Below, in pieces: positions 15,214-23,682 of a stretch of 32,637 nt of DNA (the stretch's first letter is position 1; every line of letters starts with the position of its first letter). Source of the stretch: Pleurocapsa sp. MO_226.B13. Lineage in GTDB: Bacteria; Cyanobacteriota; Cyanobacteriia; Cyanobacteriales; Xenococcaceae. A program made the position numbers and the translations under genes. The notes below the pieces were generated by a model. The model did no database searches. It was not told the DNA's origin and saw nothing but the letters and a program-made list of their open reading frames with translations. The stretch spans positions 1 through 32,637 of the forward strand of contig JASJEI010000361.1 in NCBI GenBank assembly GCA_030064795.1, read 5' to 3'.

Positions 15214-17919
15214 ATGACCAGAGGCGAATCCTCAATCAACAATGTCAAATCCCATCTGGCTAAAAGAGAATGGGATCGGGCGATCGAGATATGTCAACAG
15301 GTACTCGCAGTCAATCCTAGTGCTATTGATTTTTATCTTTATCTAGCTAAAGCCTATGTCCAAAAGGGAAACATGCCCGCAGCTATCAATGCTTATCAAA
15401 AAACTCTCGGTACGACAATAGATCAGGCAGAAGTGTATGCAGAGTTGGGCTTGCTGCATAGCAAACAAAAAAATCTAGAACAAGCAGCTTGGCATTACGA
15501 ACAGGCTCTGGCTCTCAGACCAGACTGGCCGCAGTTGCAATACAATCTGGCAGTAGTACAACATCAATTAAACAATTGGAACTCCGCAATTGTTGCTTAT
15601 AACCAAGCCATAGAATTAAAACCAGACTACGCAGCAGCTTATTTTAACTTAGGGGTTCTTTACGACCAAAAAGGAGAATTAGACATAGCGAGCGCCAGCT
15701 ACGAGCAGGTAATTGCCGTACAGCCCAACTTTGTCAGAGCCTATAGCAATATGGGCAGTACTCTTGCCAGACAAGAAAAATACGAGCGGGCGATCGCCAT
15801 TTTTCAACAGGGTCTTAGTCTCGATCCCACCTGGGCAACTCTTCACAACAACCTCGGTCAAGTTTACTGGTTTGACGAGCAACCAGGATTGGCAATTACT
15901 AGTTTTGAGAAGGCAATTTCTTTAAATCCCAAGATGGCTTTGGCCCATCATAATTTGGGCAAATTGTGGCAACAACAAGGGAATTATCCCCAGGCAATTA
16001 AATGTTATCGTACCGTTATCGCTCTAGAGCCAGAAAACATTTTGGCTTATAGTCATTGTGCTGATGCGGAGCAAAAAATCGGCAATATTTCAGCGGTTTT
16101 AGATTTATGGCGTAGAGTAATTCAGCTCAAACCAGATTTTGTTCGGGCTTATTGTCAGCGAATGTTGGCAACCGAACCAGAGGATCTCTTAGATCGAGCC
16201 AAAGTCTCCTGCGCTCGTTTTCTCCGGGCATTACAACAAAAACAAAAAAATGTCGCCGTGTATCATCTAGGGCAAACTTATGCTCAGATGGGAGATGTTT
16301 TATTTGAGTTTGGCGGAGTCAACCAAGCCGAGAACTATTATCAAAAAGCTCTACAAATTCAACCCCAAACAGTAGAACTATATCTCAAACTAGGTAATTG
16401 TCTGGCAAAACAAAAAAGATTAGATGCAGCGATCGCGATTTATCAGATTGGCTTAAATTTAGAGCCAAAACACTCCGAGATTTGTTTTCAACTAGGCAAA
16501 GCCTTAGAGCGAACTCAAGAAGCAGAGCAGGCGATTGACTGTTACGAGACGGTATTAAATCAACAGCTAGAAACTACGATGCAACAATGGACAAACTTGC
16601 CCAGTTTGTTTCCTACTGAAGATAAATCTTTATTGCCAGAGAAAGTTTATCACTACACCCAAGATTGGGTTCGAGATTGTCGGTTAGAGAATTTTAGCTA
16701 CGTTCAAGTACTCTGGGAAAATCAGAATGCGGAACCGAAAATTACGGGTATTAGAGAACCAGAAATCATCAACACTCCTTCTCCTGGCAAATCCTCTTAT
16801 CCAGATTGCGGAGGCGTAAACTGCCAAAGCTGCATGAACAAACTGATACAGGATTTTCAACCCAGACAAATTGGCGAAAACGCTTATAAATGCGATCTAG
16901 AACAACTAGTTACCATTTCCTCCAGACTACCCTTTGTGGTCACGATTCCTCAAGGGCGGAGTTGGATTGCACCGCAAAAAAATTCTTGGATTATTTGCGA
17001 TGCCTTGGCGGTGGTTACCCCCGATAATTATCTATTAGGAGACTTGTCCCGTTACTATCCTTGGATGTTACCTATATGTCCTTATCAAGAGCGCGACGAA
17101 CACCGCATTTTTGAACTGGAAAGCATTCCTGCTGTAGAAAAAATTAACGGCAGAGTGGCATTGCTCTCGACTTTGGCAGGTCATGTTTACTATCACTGGA
17201 TGTTCGATTTGCTGCCTCGGATTGAATTGATTCAGCGCAGTCAAATAAAAATCAGCGAGATTGACTGGTTTGTTGTTAACAGTCTCAGCAAACCCTATCA
17301 AAGAGAAACTCTAGAGCTTTTGGGTATTCCTAGAAATAAAATTATCGAAAGCGATCGCCATTGTCATATTCAAGCTACTGAATTAATCGTTCCTTCTTTT
17401 CCTGGCCATATGGATTGGGTTCCACCTGGTACGATGCAGTTTCTCAGACAGACATTTCTCCCGAAAATTAATCTGGCAAAAACCAATGTCGGTAAAAGAA
17501 TCTACGTCAGTCGAGCTAAATCTAACAACAGACAGATTATTAATGAGCCAGAAGTAAACCAGTTACTCACTAGCCAAAAATTTCAAACGGTTTTTCTAGA
17601 AGAAATGTCAGTATTAGAGCAGGCAGCCGTCTTTGCCAATGCCGAAGTTATTGTTGCTCCCCACGGTTCGGGATTGACTAATTTAGTTTTTTGTTCCCCC
17701 AATACCAAAGTAGTCGAATTATTTTCTCCCAACTATTTAAGAACTGATTATTGGATGATTTCTCAGCATCTACAACTACAGCACTATTATCTAGTCGGAG
17801 ACAATTTTGAATGTTTGTCGTTACGCAATCTGATGTACCAAAACTCTCTAACTGAAGATATTTTTGTCAATCTTGATTCTCTAAAACTGATTTTGAAACA
17901 TATCTCTAAATATAAATGA
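15214..17919 (+). CDS. TPR protein with C-terminal GT61 glycosyltransferase
   Basis: The 901-residue protein starts at ATG 15214; an in-frame TTG at 15190 would add eight residues with no better ribosome site. Residues about 5-450 are around a dozen 34-residue TPRs (for example AYFNLGVLYDQKGELDIASA, LHNNLGQVYWFDEQPGLAIT). A linker holds a Cys cluster, C532-x4-C537-x2-C540, which might bind metal. From about residue 560 a DUF563/GT61 domain follows: GHVYYHWMFDLLPRIE from 656, GKRIYVSRAKSNNRQIINE, and HGSGLTNLVF from 817. GT61 enzymes transfer pentoses or hexosamines to glycans or proteins (eukaryotic XylT and EOGT belong here), and TPR arms can guide protein substrates as in O-GlcNAc transferase. 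The acceptor is unknown. Confidence 0.88.
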   Translation: MTRGESSINNVKSHLAKREWDRAIEICQQVLAVNPSAIDFYLYLAKAYVQKGNMPAAINAYQKTLGTTIDQAEVYAELGLLHSKQKNLEQAAWHYEQALALRPDWPQLQYNLAVVQHQLNNWNSAIVAYNQAIELKPDYAAAYFNLGVLYDQKGELDIASASYEQVIAVQPNFVRAYSNMGSTLARQEKYERAIAIFQQGLSLDPTWATLHNNLGQVYWFDEQPGLAITSFEKAISLNPKMALAHHNLGKLWQQQGNYPQAIKCYRTVIALEPENILAYSHCADAEQKIGNISAVLDLWRRVIQLKPDFVRAYCQRMLATEPEDLLDRAKVSCARFLRALQQKQKNVAVYHLGQTYAQMGDVLFEFGGVNQAENYYQKALQIQPQTVELYLKLGNCLAKQKRLDAAIAIYQIGLNLEPKHSEICFQLGKALERTQEAEQAIDCYETVLNQQLETTMQQWTNLPSLFPTEDKSLLPEKVYHYTQDWVRDCRLENFSYVQVLWENQNAEPKITGIREPEIINTPSPGKSSYPDCGGVNCQSCMNKLIQDFQPRQIGENAYKCDLEQLVTISSRLPFVVTIPQGRSWIAPQKNSWIICDALAVVTPDNYLLGDLSRYYPWMLPICPYQERDEHRIFELESIPAVEKINGRVALLSTLAGHVYYHWMFDLLPRIELIQRSQIKISEIDWFVVNSLSKPYQRETLELLGIPRNKIIESDRHCHIQATELIVPSFPGHMDWVPPGTMQFLRQTFLPKINLAKTNVGKRIYVSRAKSNNRQIINEPEVNQLLTSQKFQTVFLEEMSVLEQAAVFANAEVIVAPHGSGLTNLVFCSPNTKVVELFSPNYLRTDYWMISQHLQLQHYYLVGDNFECLSLRNLMYQNSLTEDIFVNLDSLKLILKHISKYK

Positions 17920-17928
17920 TGGTCATTA

Positions 17929-18055
17929 GTAGGGGCGATTCGCCCTAAAGGACTCGCTGCGCATCGCGCGAAGCGAAGCGATATGCGAAGCCCGCGCCCA
18001 TGATTCCCTACGGTCACGGTATCCGTGATAGAGTCCTCTAGGGAATCGCCCTTAC
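17929..18055. repeat. 127-bp palindromic dispersed repeat
   Basis: The ends are inverted: GTAGGGGCGATTCGCCCTAA (with the following AGGACTC) at the left, and GAGTCCTCTAGGGAATCGCC ending CTTAC at 18055. The centre is rich in GCGAAGCG-type repeats. The direct repeat TCATTA flanks both sides, a possible target duplication. Blocks CCCTAAAGGACTCGCT and TATCCGTGATAGA recur in the interrupted copy at 22582-23405, which marks it as a mobile or dispersed family. It lies between the GT61 and methyltransferase genes and could fold into a strong hairpin in their transcript. Confidence 0.75.
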
Positions 18056-18147
18056 GATCATTAGTCATTAGTTATGGGACTTCATTAATAGTGGCGATAA
18101 ACTACCGAACGAGTAACAATAAAATAAAAATAACTTAAATTATATCC

Positions 18148-19608
18148 GTGGATTCTAGCTATTTAGTTCAAGCGATCGCTCAGTGCGAACGGGCAGTAAA
18201 AGAGCAATCAAATAACCCAGAAGCATGGCAGGAAGCATTTGCCGATTTGGGTAATTTACTTCAAGGTATGGGTCAATTTGACCGAGCAATTGTCTGGCAT
18301 TCTCTAGCTTTAGAAAACAAGGCAAATGTAGGAGAAGTGTACTGTCAACTGGGCGAACTTCATATGCTGGAAAAAAATTGGACGGCAGCTCTAAATTGTT
18401 TTGAAAATGCTCTAGAATACCTGCCCAACTCGGCGAGAGTCTATGCTTCTTTGGCTCAAATTAACGGTCAATTGCAACGCAAAGAAGCAGAGATGGACTG
18501 TTGGTATCGGGCAACAGAAATTAACCCCAATCTAGTCAATAACACTGGTTACTACAAGCTAGCTAAAGCCTTAGAACAACGAGGCCAGATCGACGAAGCG
18601 ATCGCCTGTTATCGAAGAGCTACAGCGGGAAAAGGAGGCATACTCGCTGCTTTTTACGATCTAGGAGAAATTTACCTACGGCAACGCAGGCTAGATCTGG
18701 CTGAGGCTGCTTACGAGCAAATTTTGCAAGTCGAACCCAATGAAGCTAGGGCGCAATATAAATTGGGAACTGTTTACCTGCAAAAACGCTCATTTGAGAA
18801 GGCGATCGCTTGTTTTCGCCAAACGATTAAAAATGCTCCCGACTTTCCCTGGGCTTATCGAGATCTAGTTAAAACTTTTTTGATTCTGCAAAAATGGGAC
18901 GAGGCAATTTCTACCTGCTATGCGATTCTGAATTTGGTAGACGAGTATCCCTGGGTTTACAGTCATTTGGGTAATGCTCTACGAGAAAAAGGCAAGCTAC
19001 CCGAAGCAGCAGCTAATTTCCAGAAAACTTGTGCCTATCGCGGTTGGTCTGAATGTGTGGAAAAAGACTATTTTTTTACTATAGATATTTTTAGTCATCG
19101 GATTGAGATTTGGACAAAATATTTACAGCCTTCGATCGCAACAGCGGGAGTTAAGGCTTTGGAAGTTGGTTTCTATCAGGGAATGTCTTCTTGTTGGCTT
19201 TTAGATAAAGTTTTGATCCACGAAACAGATACACTTACCTGTATCGACAAAAATTATAATCCCCAATTCAAACAGAATATTGCTAAAACTGGTTCGGAAT
19301 CTAAAGTAAATTTTTTAACGGGGGATACCCATCAGCTTTTGGCTAATTGTACTACTAACTTCGATCTGATTAATCTTCAAGACCGCTGTAAATTAATCGA
19401 CCATACAGAAAAAAGTACCAACCTAGCCTGGCAGCTTTTAAAACCAGGAGGAATGATCATTTTTAATTCTTATGGCTGGCGCAACCCCACCGATGCTCAA
19501 CAAAACCCCAAGCTAGGAATCGATCGCTTTCTCAATTCTATAAAAGGTCAATGGCAGCAGATATTTCAATCTCCTCAAATGTCTCAATTAATCGTGCGTA
19601 AATTGTAG
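18148..19608 (+). CDS. TPR protein with C-terminal SAM methyltransferase domain
   Basis: A 486-residue protein; GTG 18148 is the only reasonable start, and no strong ribosome site is visible. Residues about 10-305 hold eight or so TPRs (VYCQLGELHMLEKNWTAALN, AFYDLGEIYLRQRRLDLAEA, WVYSHLGNALREKGKLPEAA). The C-terminal 180 residues form a class I methyltransferase-like fold: ALEVGFYQGMSSCWLLDK from 337 corresponds to motif I, TLTCIDKNY ends with the acidic residue of motif II, FDLINLQDR is motif IV-like, and LLKPGGMIIFNSYGW is the post-IV strand. The motif I glycines are partly lost (EVGFYQG), so activity is plausible but not certain. It lies between the GT61 and sulfotransferase genes and shares their TPR style, suggesting one pathway. 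Confidence 0.8.
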   Translation: MDSSYLVQAIAQCERAVKEQSNNPEAWQEAFADLGNLLQGMGQFDRAIVWHSLALENKANVGEVYCQLGELHMLEKNWTAALNCFENALEYLPNSARVYASLAQINGQLQRKEAEMDCWYRATEINPNLVNNTGYYKLAKALEQRGQIDEAIACYRRATAGKGGILAAFYDLGEIYLRQRRLDLAEAAYEQILQVEPNEARAQYKLGTVYLQKRSFEKAIACFRQTIKNAPDFPWAYRDLVKTFLILQKWDEAISTCYAILNLVDEYPWVYSHLGNALREKGKLPEAAANFQKTCAYRGWSECVEKDYFFTIDIFSHRIEIWTKYLQPSIATAGVKALEVGFYQGMSSCWLLDKVLIHETDTLTCIDKNYNPQFKQNIAKTGSESKVNFLTGDTHQLLANCTTNFDLINLQDRCKLIDHTEKSTNLAWQLLKPGGMIIFNSYGWRNPTDAQQNPKLGIDRFLNSIKGQWQQIFQSPQMSQLIVRKL

Positions 19609-19667
19609 TACTTACCTTTTCTACTGAGAACCAATCAAAGAATTTTTTGTCCCCGAATCAAGACAGA

Positions 19668-21704
19668 ATGAATACAATTCAAATCGAACAAGCGATCGCT
19701 AAATATACTCAGCAACTAGCCGATAATCCTCAATTAGCAGAAGTTCATGCGAATTTGGGAGATTTATATCTTCAACAACAACAATGGCAACAGGCAAAAA
19801 CTTGCTATCAACAGGCAATAGAAATCGATCCTGAATTTGCCTTGGCCCATCGCCATCTAGCCAAAATTTGGACTCATCTAGACAACCATCAACAAGCTGC
19901 CGATCATTTGAATCTAGCGTATAAATTACAACCAGAGTTGGCAATACCACAACAACACTACGAACTAGGACAAACTTTACAAAGACAGAATAAACCAGGA
20001 AGAGCGATCGCTGCTTATCGTCGAGCAATTAATCTCCAACCTGACTTTTTAGAGGCGTATGAAGCTTTAAGTCAAATCTTGCTCCACCAGGGAGAAAACG
20101 AACGAGCGGTCGCCTTATACCGTAGAGGAGTTCGGCAAAATCGACAAAACCCTCAATTTCACATCGCTTTAGGTAAGGCTTTAGCTGCTGCGGGAAAATG
20201 GCAGCAAGCCAACAATGCCTATCAAAGAGCCTGTAAACTAAACCCCAATCTCGCAGAACTCTATTATTACTGGGGCATCAGTCTGGCTGAAGTCAAAAAA
20301 TACATTCAGGCTGAAGCCTACTATCAAAAAGCGACTGCGCTAGAGGAAAACTACTGGCAAGCCTATTGCCAGCTAGGTAAATTGTGGCAAGAGCAAGCAA
20401 AATGGCAGCAAGCCCTTAATGCCTACCAGAAAGCGCGATCGATTCAGCCCCAAGCCGAGATTTTAATTAACCTAGCCCAAATCTATCGTCAGCTTCAGCA
20501 ATACGATCGCGCTATTATTTGTTACCGCGAGGCGATCGACAATAGTTCTGATTCTGCAACCCAAACAACTGCTATTACTGGCTATCAACAAGCTTTGGCT
20601 CAAAATTCTCAAACAACTATCCAAGATTATTATCAGTTGGCAAAATTTCTCAGAGCAAAAGGTCTTTTTCCCCAAGCGATCGCAGCCTACCAAAAGACAA
20701 TTGAGTTAGATCCTCAATTTAAACCTGCATATATCGATTTACAATACACCCCTGTTACTCAAGAGCAGTCAACTCAGTTGATCGAATTCTATCGTCAGAT
20801 AACCGCCCAACATCCTGAAATTACAATCGCCTGGGGCAATTTGGGAGATGCTCTTACGCAGTGCGATCGTGTTTCAGAAGCGATCGAATGCTATCGCAAG
20901 GGAAGTTACACCAATGCAATTCAAACTTATCCTTATTTAGCTAAACTTGACTGGAAAGAACAAAAGGAATTGGGGCCAGATTTTATTATTGCTGGAGCAT
21001 CTAAAAGTGGCACATCTTCGATTTATTATTATCTCAGTCGCCATCCCCAAGTCTTACTAGCCCACAAAAAAGAAATCGATTTTTACTGGAAAAACTATCA
21101 GCGTGGCATTGACTGGTATTTAGCTCATTTTCCCACCCTTACCGATCTCCCTGATTTTTTAACGGGAGAAGCTACCCCCAACTATCTCCGTTTCCCCCAG
21201 GTAGCCCGACGAATTAAAGACACCTTTCCCCAAACCAAGATTATTATTTTACTGAGAAACCCCGCAGACAGAGCAATATCCTGGCACTATCATAAGTTGA
21301 ATACTGGTTTGACCGACACAGACTTGGCAACGGCGATCGCTACAGAGATCGAACGATTAACTACAGTCAGTGAAACGGAAATTATTGAGACTGGCTTCTA
21401 CGATCCAGATAATATTATCAGCAGTCTTTATATCTACAAAATTAAAGCCTGGATGGAAATCTTGGGACGGGAACAATTTTTAATCCTCAAAAGCGAAGAT
21501 TTTTACGATCGCCCAGGCGAGATTATGGCTCAAGTCTGCAACTTCCTAGGTTTACCCAATTGTCCTTTAGATAACTATCCTAAAGTAAACGCAGGGTCTT
21601 ACAATGAGATAGATGCCAATCTGAGAAAAACCCTAGTCGAATACTTCGCCCCTTACAATCGACAACTAGAAGAATATCTGGGAATGGAGTTTTATTGGGA
21701 ATAG
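19668..21704 (+). CDS. TPR-sulfotransferase (heparan-sulfate sulfotransferase type)
   Basis: The 678-residue protein starts at ATG 19668; a TTG at 19647 is the weaker alternative. Residues 1-410 are about eleven TPRs. Residues 435-678 form a PAPS-dependent sulfotransferase with the 5'-PSB loop GASKSGTSS at 443-451 and the 3'-PB motif RNPADRAIS at 530-538; KKEIDFYWKNYQRGIDWYL corresponds to the conserved region after the first motif. The likely reaction is sulfation of a glycan or glycoprotein. It is a longer paralogue of the protein at 6247-7566. The gene ends 3 bp before a perfect 28-bp palindrome that may terminate the gene cluster transcript. The chain RTX, TPR-GT61, TPR-methyltransferase, TPR-sulfotransferase runs in one direction for 7.4 kb. 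Confidence 0.88.
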   Translation: MNTIQIEQAIAKYTQQLADNPQLAEVHANLGDLYLQQQQWQQAKTCYQQAIEIDPEFALAHRHLAKIWTHLDNHQQAADHLNLAYKLQPELAIPQQHYELGQTLQRQNKPGRAIAAYRRAINLQPDFLEAYEALSQILLHQGENERAVALYRRGVRQNRQNPQFHIALGKALAAAGKWQQANNAYQRACKLNPNLAELYYYWGISLAEVKKYIQAEAYYQKATALEENYWQAYCQLGKLWQEQAKWQQALNAYQKARSIQPQAEILINLAQIYRQLQQYDRAIICYREAIDNSSDSATQTTAITGYQQALAQNSQTTIQDYYQLAKFLRAKGLFPQAIAAYQKTIELDPQFKPAYIDLQYTPVTQEQSTQLIEFYRQITAQHPEITIAWGNLGDALTQCDRVSEAIECYRKGSYTNAIQTYPYLAKLDWKEQKELGPDFIIAGASKSGTSSIYYYLSRHPQVLLAHKKEIDFYWKNYQRGIDWYLAHFPTLTDLPDFLTGEATPNYLRFPQVARRIKDTFPQTKIIILLRNPADRAISWHYHKLNTGLTDTDLATAIATEIERLTTVSETEIIETGFYDPDNIISSLYIYKIKAWMEILGREQFLILKSEDFYDRPGEIMAQVCNFLGLPNCPLDNYPKVNAGSYNEIDANLRKTLVEYFAPYNRQLEEYLGMEFYWE

Positions 21705-21707
21705 TTA

Positions 21708-21735
21708 GTAAGGGCGAACGGCCGTTCGCCCTTAC
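21708..21735. repeat. Perfect 28-bp palindrome after the sulfotransferase gene
   Basis: The two halves, GTAAGGGCGAACGG and its exact complement, meet with no spacer. The outer sequence (GTAAGGGCG) matches the ends of the longer palindromic repeats at 17929 and 22582, so this may be a minimal relative of the same family. In RNA it would form a strong hairpin right behind the stop codon, but no T run follows. Confidence 0.85.
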
Positions 21736-21747
21736 AGTAGTTAGTTG

Positions 21748-21823
21748 TCTTCCCCAAGTCCCCAAGTCCTTATCTCCCCTGGTTCTCTATCTTCCCCAAG
21801 TCCCCAAGTCCTTATCTCCCCTG
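21748..21823. repeat. Two 34-bp perfect direct repeats
   Basis: Positions 21748-21781 and 21790-21823 are identical (they begin TCTTCCCCAAGTCCCCAAGT and end TATCTCCCCTG), separated by 8 bp. Each unit itself contains a doubled CCCCAAGT. They lie between the sulfotransferase and endonuclease V genes; pyrimidine-rich repeats of this look are common spacers in cyanobacteria. Confidence 0.9.
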
Positions 21824-21842
21824 CTTCCTAATTCCTCGTCCG

Positions 21843-22520
21843 ATGAAAACAACTCCTCCCCATCCTTGGGTCAAAACTGTAACCGAAGCCAAAGAGATTC
21901 AAGAACAATTAAGACATAAAGTCATCACTTCTGACCAATTAGGAGAAATTAAATATGTAGCGGGGGTAGATATCGGTTTTGAAGACAAATATAAAATCTC
22001 TAAAGCAGCAGTGGTAATCTTAAGCTATCCAAACTTAGACTTAGTAGAACAAGCGATCGCTCGGATTCCTACCGCCTTTCCCTACATACCTGGATATCTT
22101 TCCTTTCGCGAAATTCCAGCAATTTTAGCAGCCTTACCTCAAATAAAACAAACTCCCGATCTGATTTTGTGTGATGGACAGGGACTAGCCCATCCCCGTC
22201 GTTTGGGGTTAGCCTCCCATCTGGGAGTACTTCTAGATCTGCCTACTATTGGGGTGGCAAAGTCGCGATTTATCGGTCAACACGAAGAAGTTCCTTTAGA
22301 AAAAGGTAGCTGGAAACCATTAAAAGATGGTGATGAAACTATCGGGGTTGTATTGCGATCGCGCACTAATGTCAAACCAATTTATGTCTCTATTGGGCAT
22401 AAAATTAGTTTACCAACGGCGATCGAATATGTAATGGGTTGTTTGACTAAATATCGCTTACCCGAAACTACTCGTCTGGCAGATAAATTAGCCAGTAGCA
22501 AGGAAACCAAGGACGGCTAA
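21843..22520 (+). CDS. nfi: Endonuclease V (deoxyinosine repair)
   Basis: A 225-residue protein of full family length. It cuts DNA (or RNA) one nucleotide 3' to deoxyinosine, initiating repair of deaminated adenine. Diagnostic residues are D43 (YVAGVDIGF), the wedge motif PGYLSFRE at 83-90 with Y85 and metal-binding E90, and D111 in LILCDGQGLAHPRRLGLA. The stretch TIGVAKSRFIG is also typical. It has no obvious partner gene. A 16-bp perfect palindrome lies 15 bp after the stop and may end its transcript. Confidence 0.93.
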   Translation: MKTTPPHPWVKTVTEAKEIQEQLRHKVITSDQLGEIKYVAGVDIGFEDKYKISKAAVVILSYPNLDLVEQAIARIPTAFPYIPGYLSFREIPAILAALPQIKQTPDLILCDGQGLAHPRRLGLASHLGVLLDLPTIGVAKSRFIGQHEEVPLEKGSWKPLKDGDETIGVVLRSRTNVKPIYVSIGHKISLPTAIEYVMGCLTKYRLPETTRLADKLASSKETKDG

Positions 22521-22535
22521 CTAACTACTGTACCG

Positions 22536-22551
22536 ACGTTTCATGAAACGT
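22536..22551. terminator. 16-bp palindrome after nfi, possible terminator
   Basis: ACGTTTCATGAAACGT is a perfect palindrome directly downstream of nfi. It lacks a T tract, so function as a terminator is uncertain; it may also be another dispersed short repeat. Confidence 0.35.
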
Positions 22552-22848
22552 TCCTACCCGAATTCCGAATTCCGAACTCTTGTAAGGGCGGTTCCCTAAA
22601 GGACTCGCTTTATGCGAAGCGGCTTGCACTTGTCGCATTGAGTTTTTGGGGGGACAACCAGATGAAAACCCTTTTAAAATGAGAATTACAAGTTAAGAGG
22701 TTGATTTTTAAAACAAATCTCAGCTCCAGATAGTAGTACATAATAACTATTAAATTCTCCATGAGCGTCAATTATTGTTGATGAACAGAATTAATTAAGC
22801 AATTAATGATAGAAAAAGTCAGATATTTGCAATTTATAAATCCCAATC

Positions 22849-23340
22849 ATGGACTTTTTTTCTGCTCATCAATCTCATGTACAAAAATATTTAACCAAAA
22901 GTCAAATCTTAACTTTACAGTTATTAATTTGGCTAATTCAAACACAGAAAGATGTAAGAATAGAACGATTAGCTAGCTGCTTACCTATACCAATTCTGTA
23001 CGAAAGTCGTCGCAAAAAGATTCAAAGACTATTAATTTCATCTTCTTTAAGCCTATCTCTATTTTGGTTTCCCATCATTAAATCCATTGTTGAAAAAGAA
23101 TTTAAAAGGAGTGAACGTCTCATTTTAGTACTAGATAGAACTCAATGGAATCCCCCCTAGCCCCCCTTAATAAGGGGGGAACTAAAGGGGGGATTGATCA
23201 GTGTGAGGTGGAGGAAACGAGCTTTGCCAATTTATTGGCTGGTGTTAAAAAAGAAAGGCAGCAGTAATCTTCGTGAACAAATTGCTTTGATTAAACCAGT
23301 ACTAAAATTATTCTCCCATTATGAAGCTGACTTTTTTATC
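22849..23340 (+). pseudogene. IS4-family transposase fragment
   Basis: The N-terminal part (IERLASCLPIPILYESRRKK, WFPIIKSIVEKEFKRSERLI, VLDRTQW) aligns clearly with the transposase at 27073. The frame is then broken by a 47-bp palindrome with a stop at 23158-23160. It resumes at about 23196 (ISVRWRKRALPIYWLVLKKK, then GSSNLREQ) and ends where the right inverted repeat begins. The second and third catalytic residues are deleted, so the product is inactive. Confidence 0.88.
23149..23195. repeat. 47-bp palindromic insertion in the IS4 transposase
   Basis: Termini AATCCCCCC and GGGGGGATT are inverted, and the core CCCCCCTTAATAAGGGGGG is a hairpin. It sits after the codons for DRTQW, where the intact relative at 27073 has a few variable residues before VSVIWKKRALP. 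This C-run/G-run palindrome type is widespread in cyanobacterial genomes (general knowledge). Confidence 0.8.
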
Positions 23341-23611
23341 TGGTTGTCCCCCCAAAAACGCATTGAGTGTATCCGTGATAGACGCTTCGCGCGAACCGCC
23401 CCTACGAACTCCGAACAACCGATCGACATCACATGACATTCCAGCCAGCTAGCGTAAACTAGATGTAACAGATAATACAGTTATTATTTTTTTACAAAAA
23501 GACCGTAGCTTCTGTTACAATTCTTAGTGAGTCCTAAAGATCCTGAGTTGCCTTATTTGGGAAGGCGCAGCGAAAGATTTTTCCAGGCTTAAACAACAAC
23601 ATTTTCTCTAG

Positions 23612-23641
23612 CCAGCGAAGCGATCGCTGGTGTTTTTTTTT
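23612..23641 (+). promoter_or_regulatory. Intrinsic-terminator-like hairpin in the corA leader
   Basis: CCAGCGA (23612-23618) pairs with TCGCTGG (23624-23630) over a 5-nt loop. After TG, a run of nine T follows (23633-23641), the form of a Rho-independent terminator. It ends 41 bp before the corA ATG and no gene lies just upstream, only the repeat at 23405. It could terminate a short leader or small RNA starting in 23440-23600, and so act as an attenuator for corA, or it may stop read-through. I did not recognise a known Mg2+ riboswitch in the leader. Confidence 0.6.
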
Positions 23642-23682
23642 GTGTCACAATTAATTTGGTACTTTTAAACTGGGATCTTCTC

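Larger units (their letters stand above)
22643..23358 (+). mobile_element. Internally deleted IS4-type element with intact ends
   Basis: Perfect 21-bp terminal inverted repeats (22643-22663 and 23338-23358, beginning TTTTTGGGGGGACAACCAG) are flanked by a perfect 9-bp direct repeat CGCATTGAG (22634-22642 and 23359-23367), the expected target-site duplication. Only the first 150 or so transposase codons remain, and a 47-bp palindrome interrupts them. The element is about 0.7 kb, half the size of a full IS4-type element, so it could move only if a transposase is supplied in trans. Confidence 0.85.
22582..23405. repeat. Dispersed palindromic repeat interrupted by an IS4-type element
   Basis: The left part (22582-22642) begins GTAAGGGCGGTTCCCTAAAG, with GACTCGCT following. 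The right part (23368-23405) ends GCGAACCGCCCCTAC. Joined, they form a repeat related to 17929-18055, sharing CCCTAAAGGACTCGCT and TATCCGTGATAGA. GAACTC occurs on both outer flanks (22575-22580 and 23406-23411), consistent with a target duplication of the repeat itself. The IS and its 9-bp duplication sit inside. Confidence 0.75.

Noticed and set aside
17787..18068. Minus-strand open frame across the palindromic repeat
   Set aside because: It overlaps the end of the GT61 gene and the dispersed repeat; the translation follows the repeat and shows no protein family.
21748..21823. Two 34-bp direct repeats considered as a CRISPR remnant
   Set aside because: Only two copies with an 8-bp gap, no cas genes and no spacer-sized interval.
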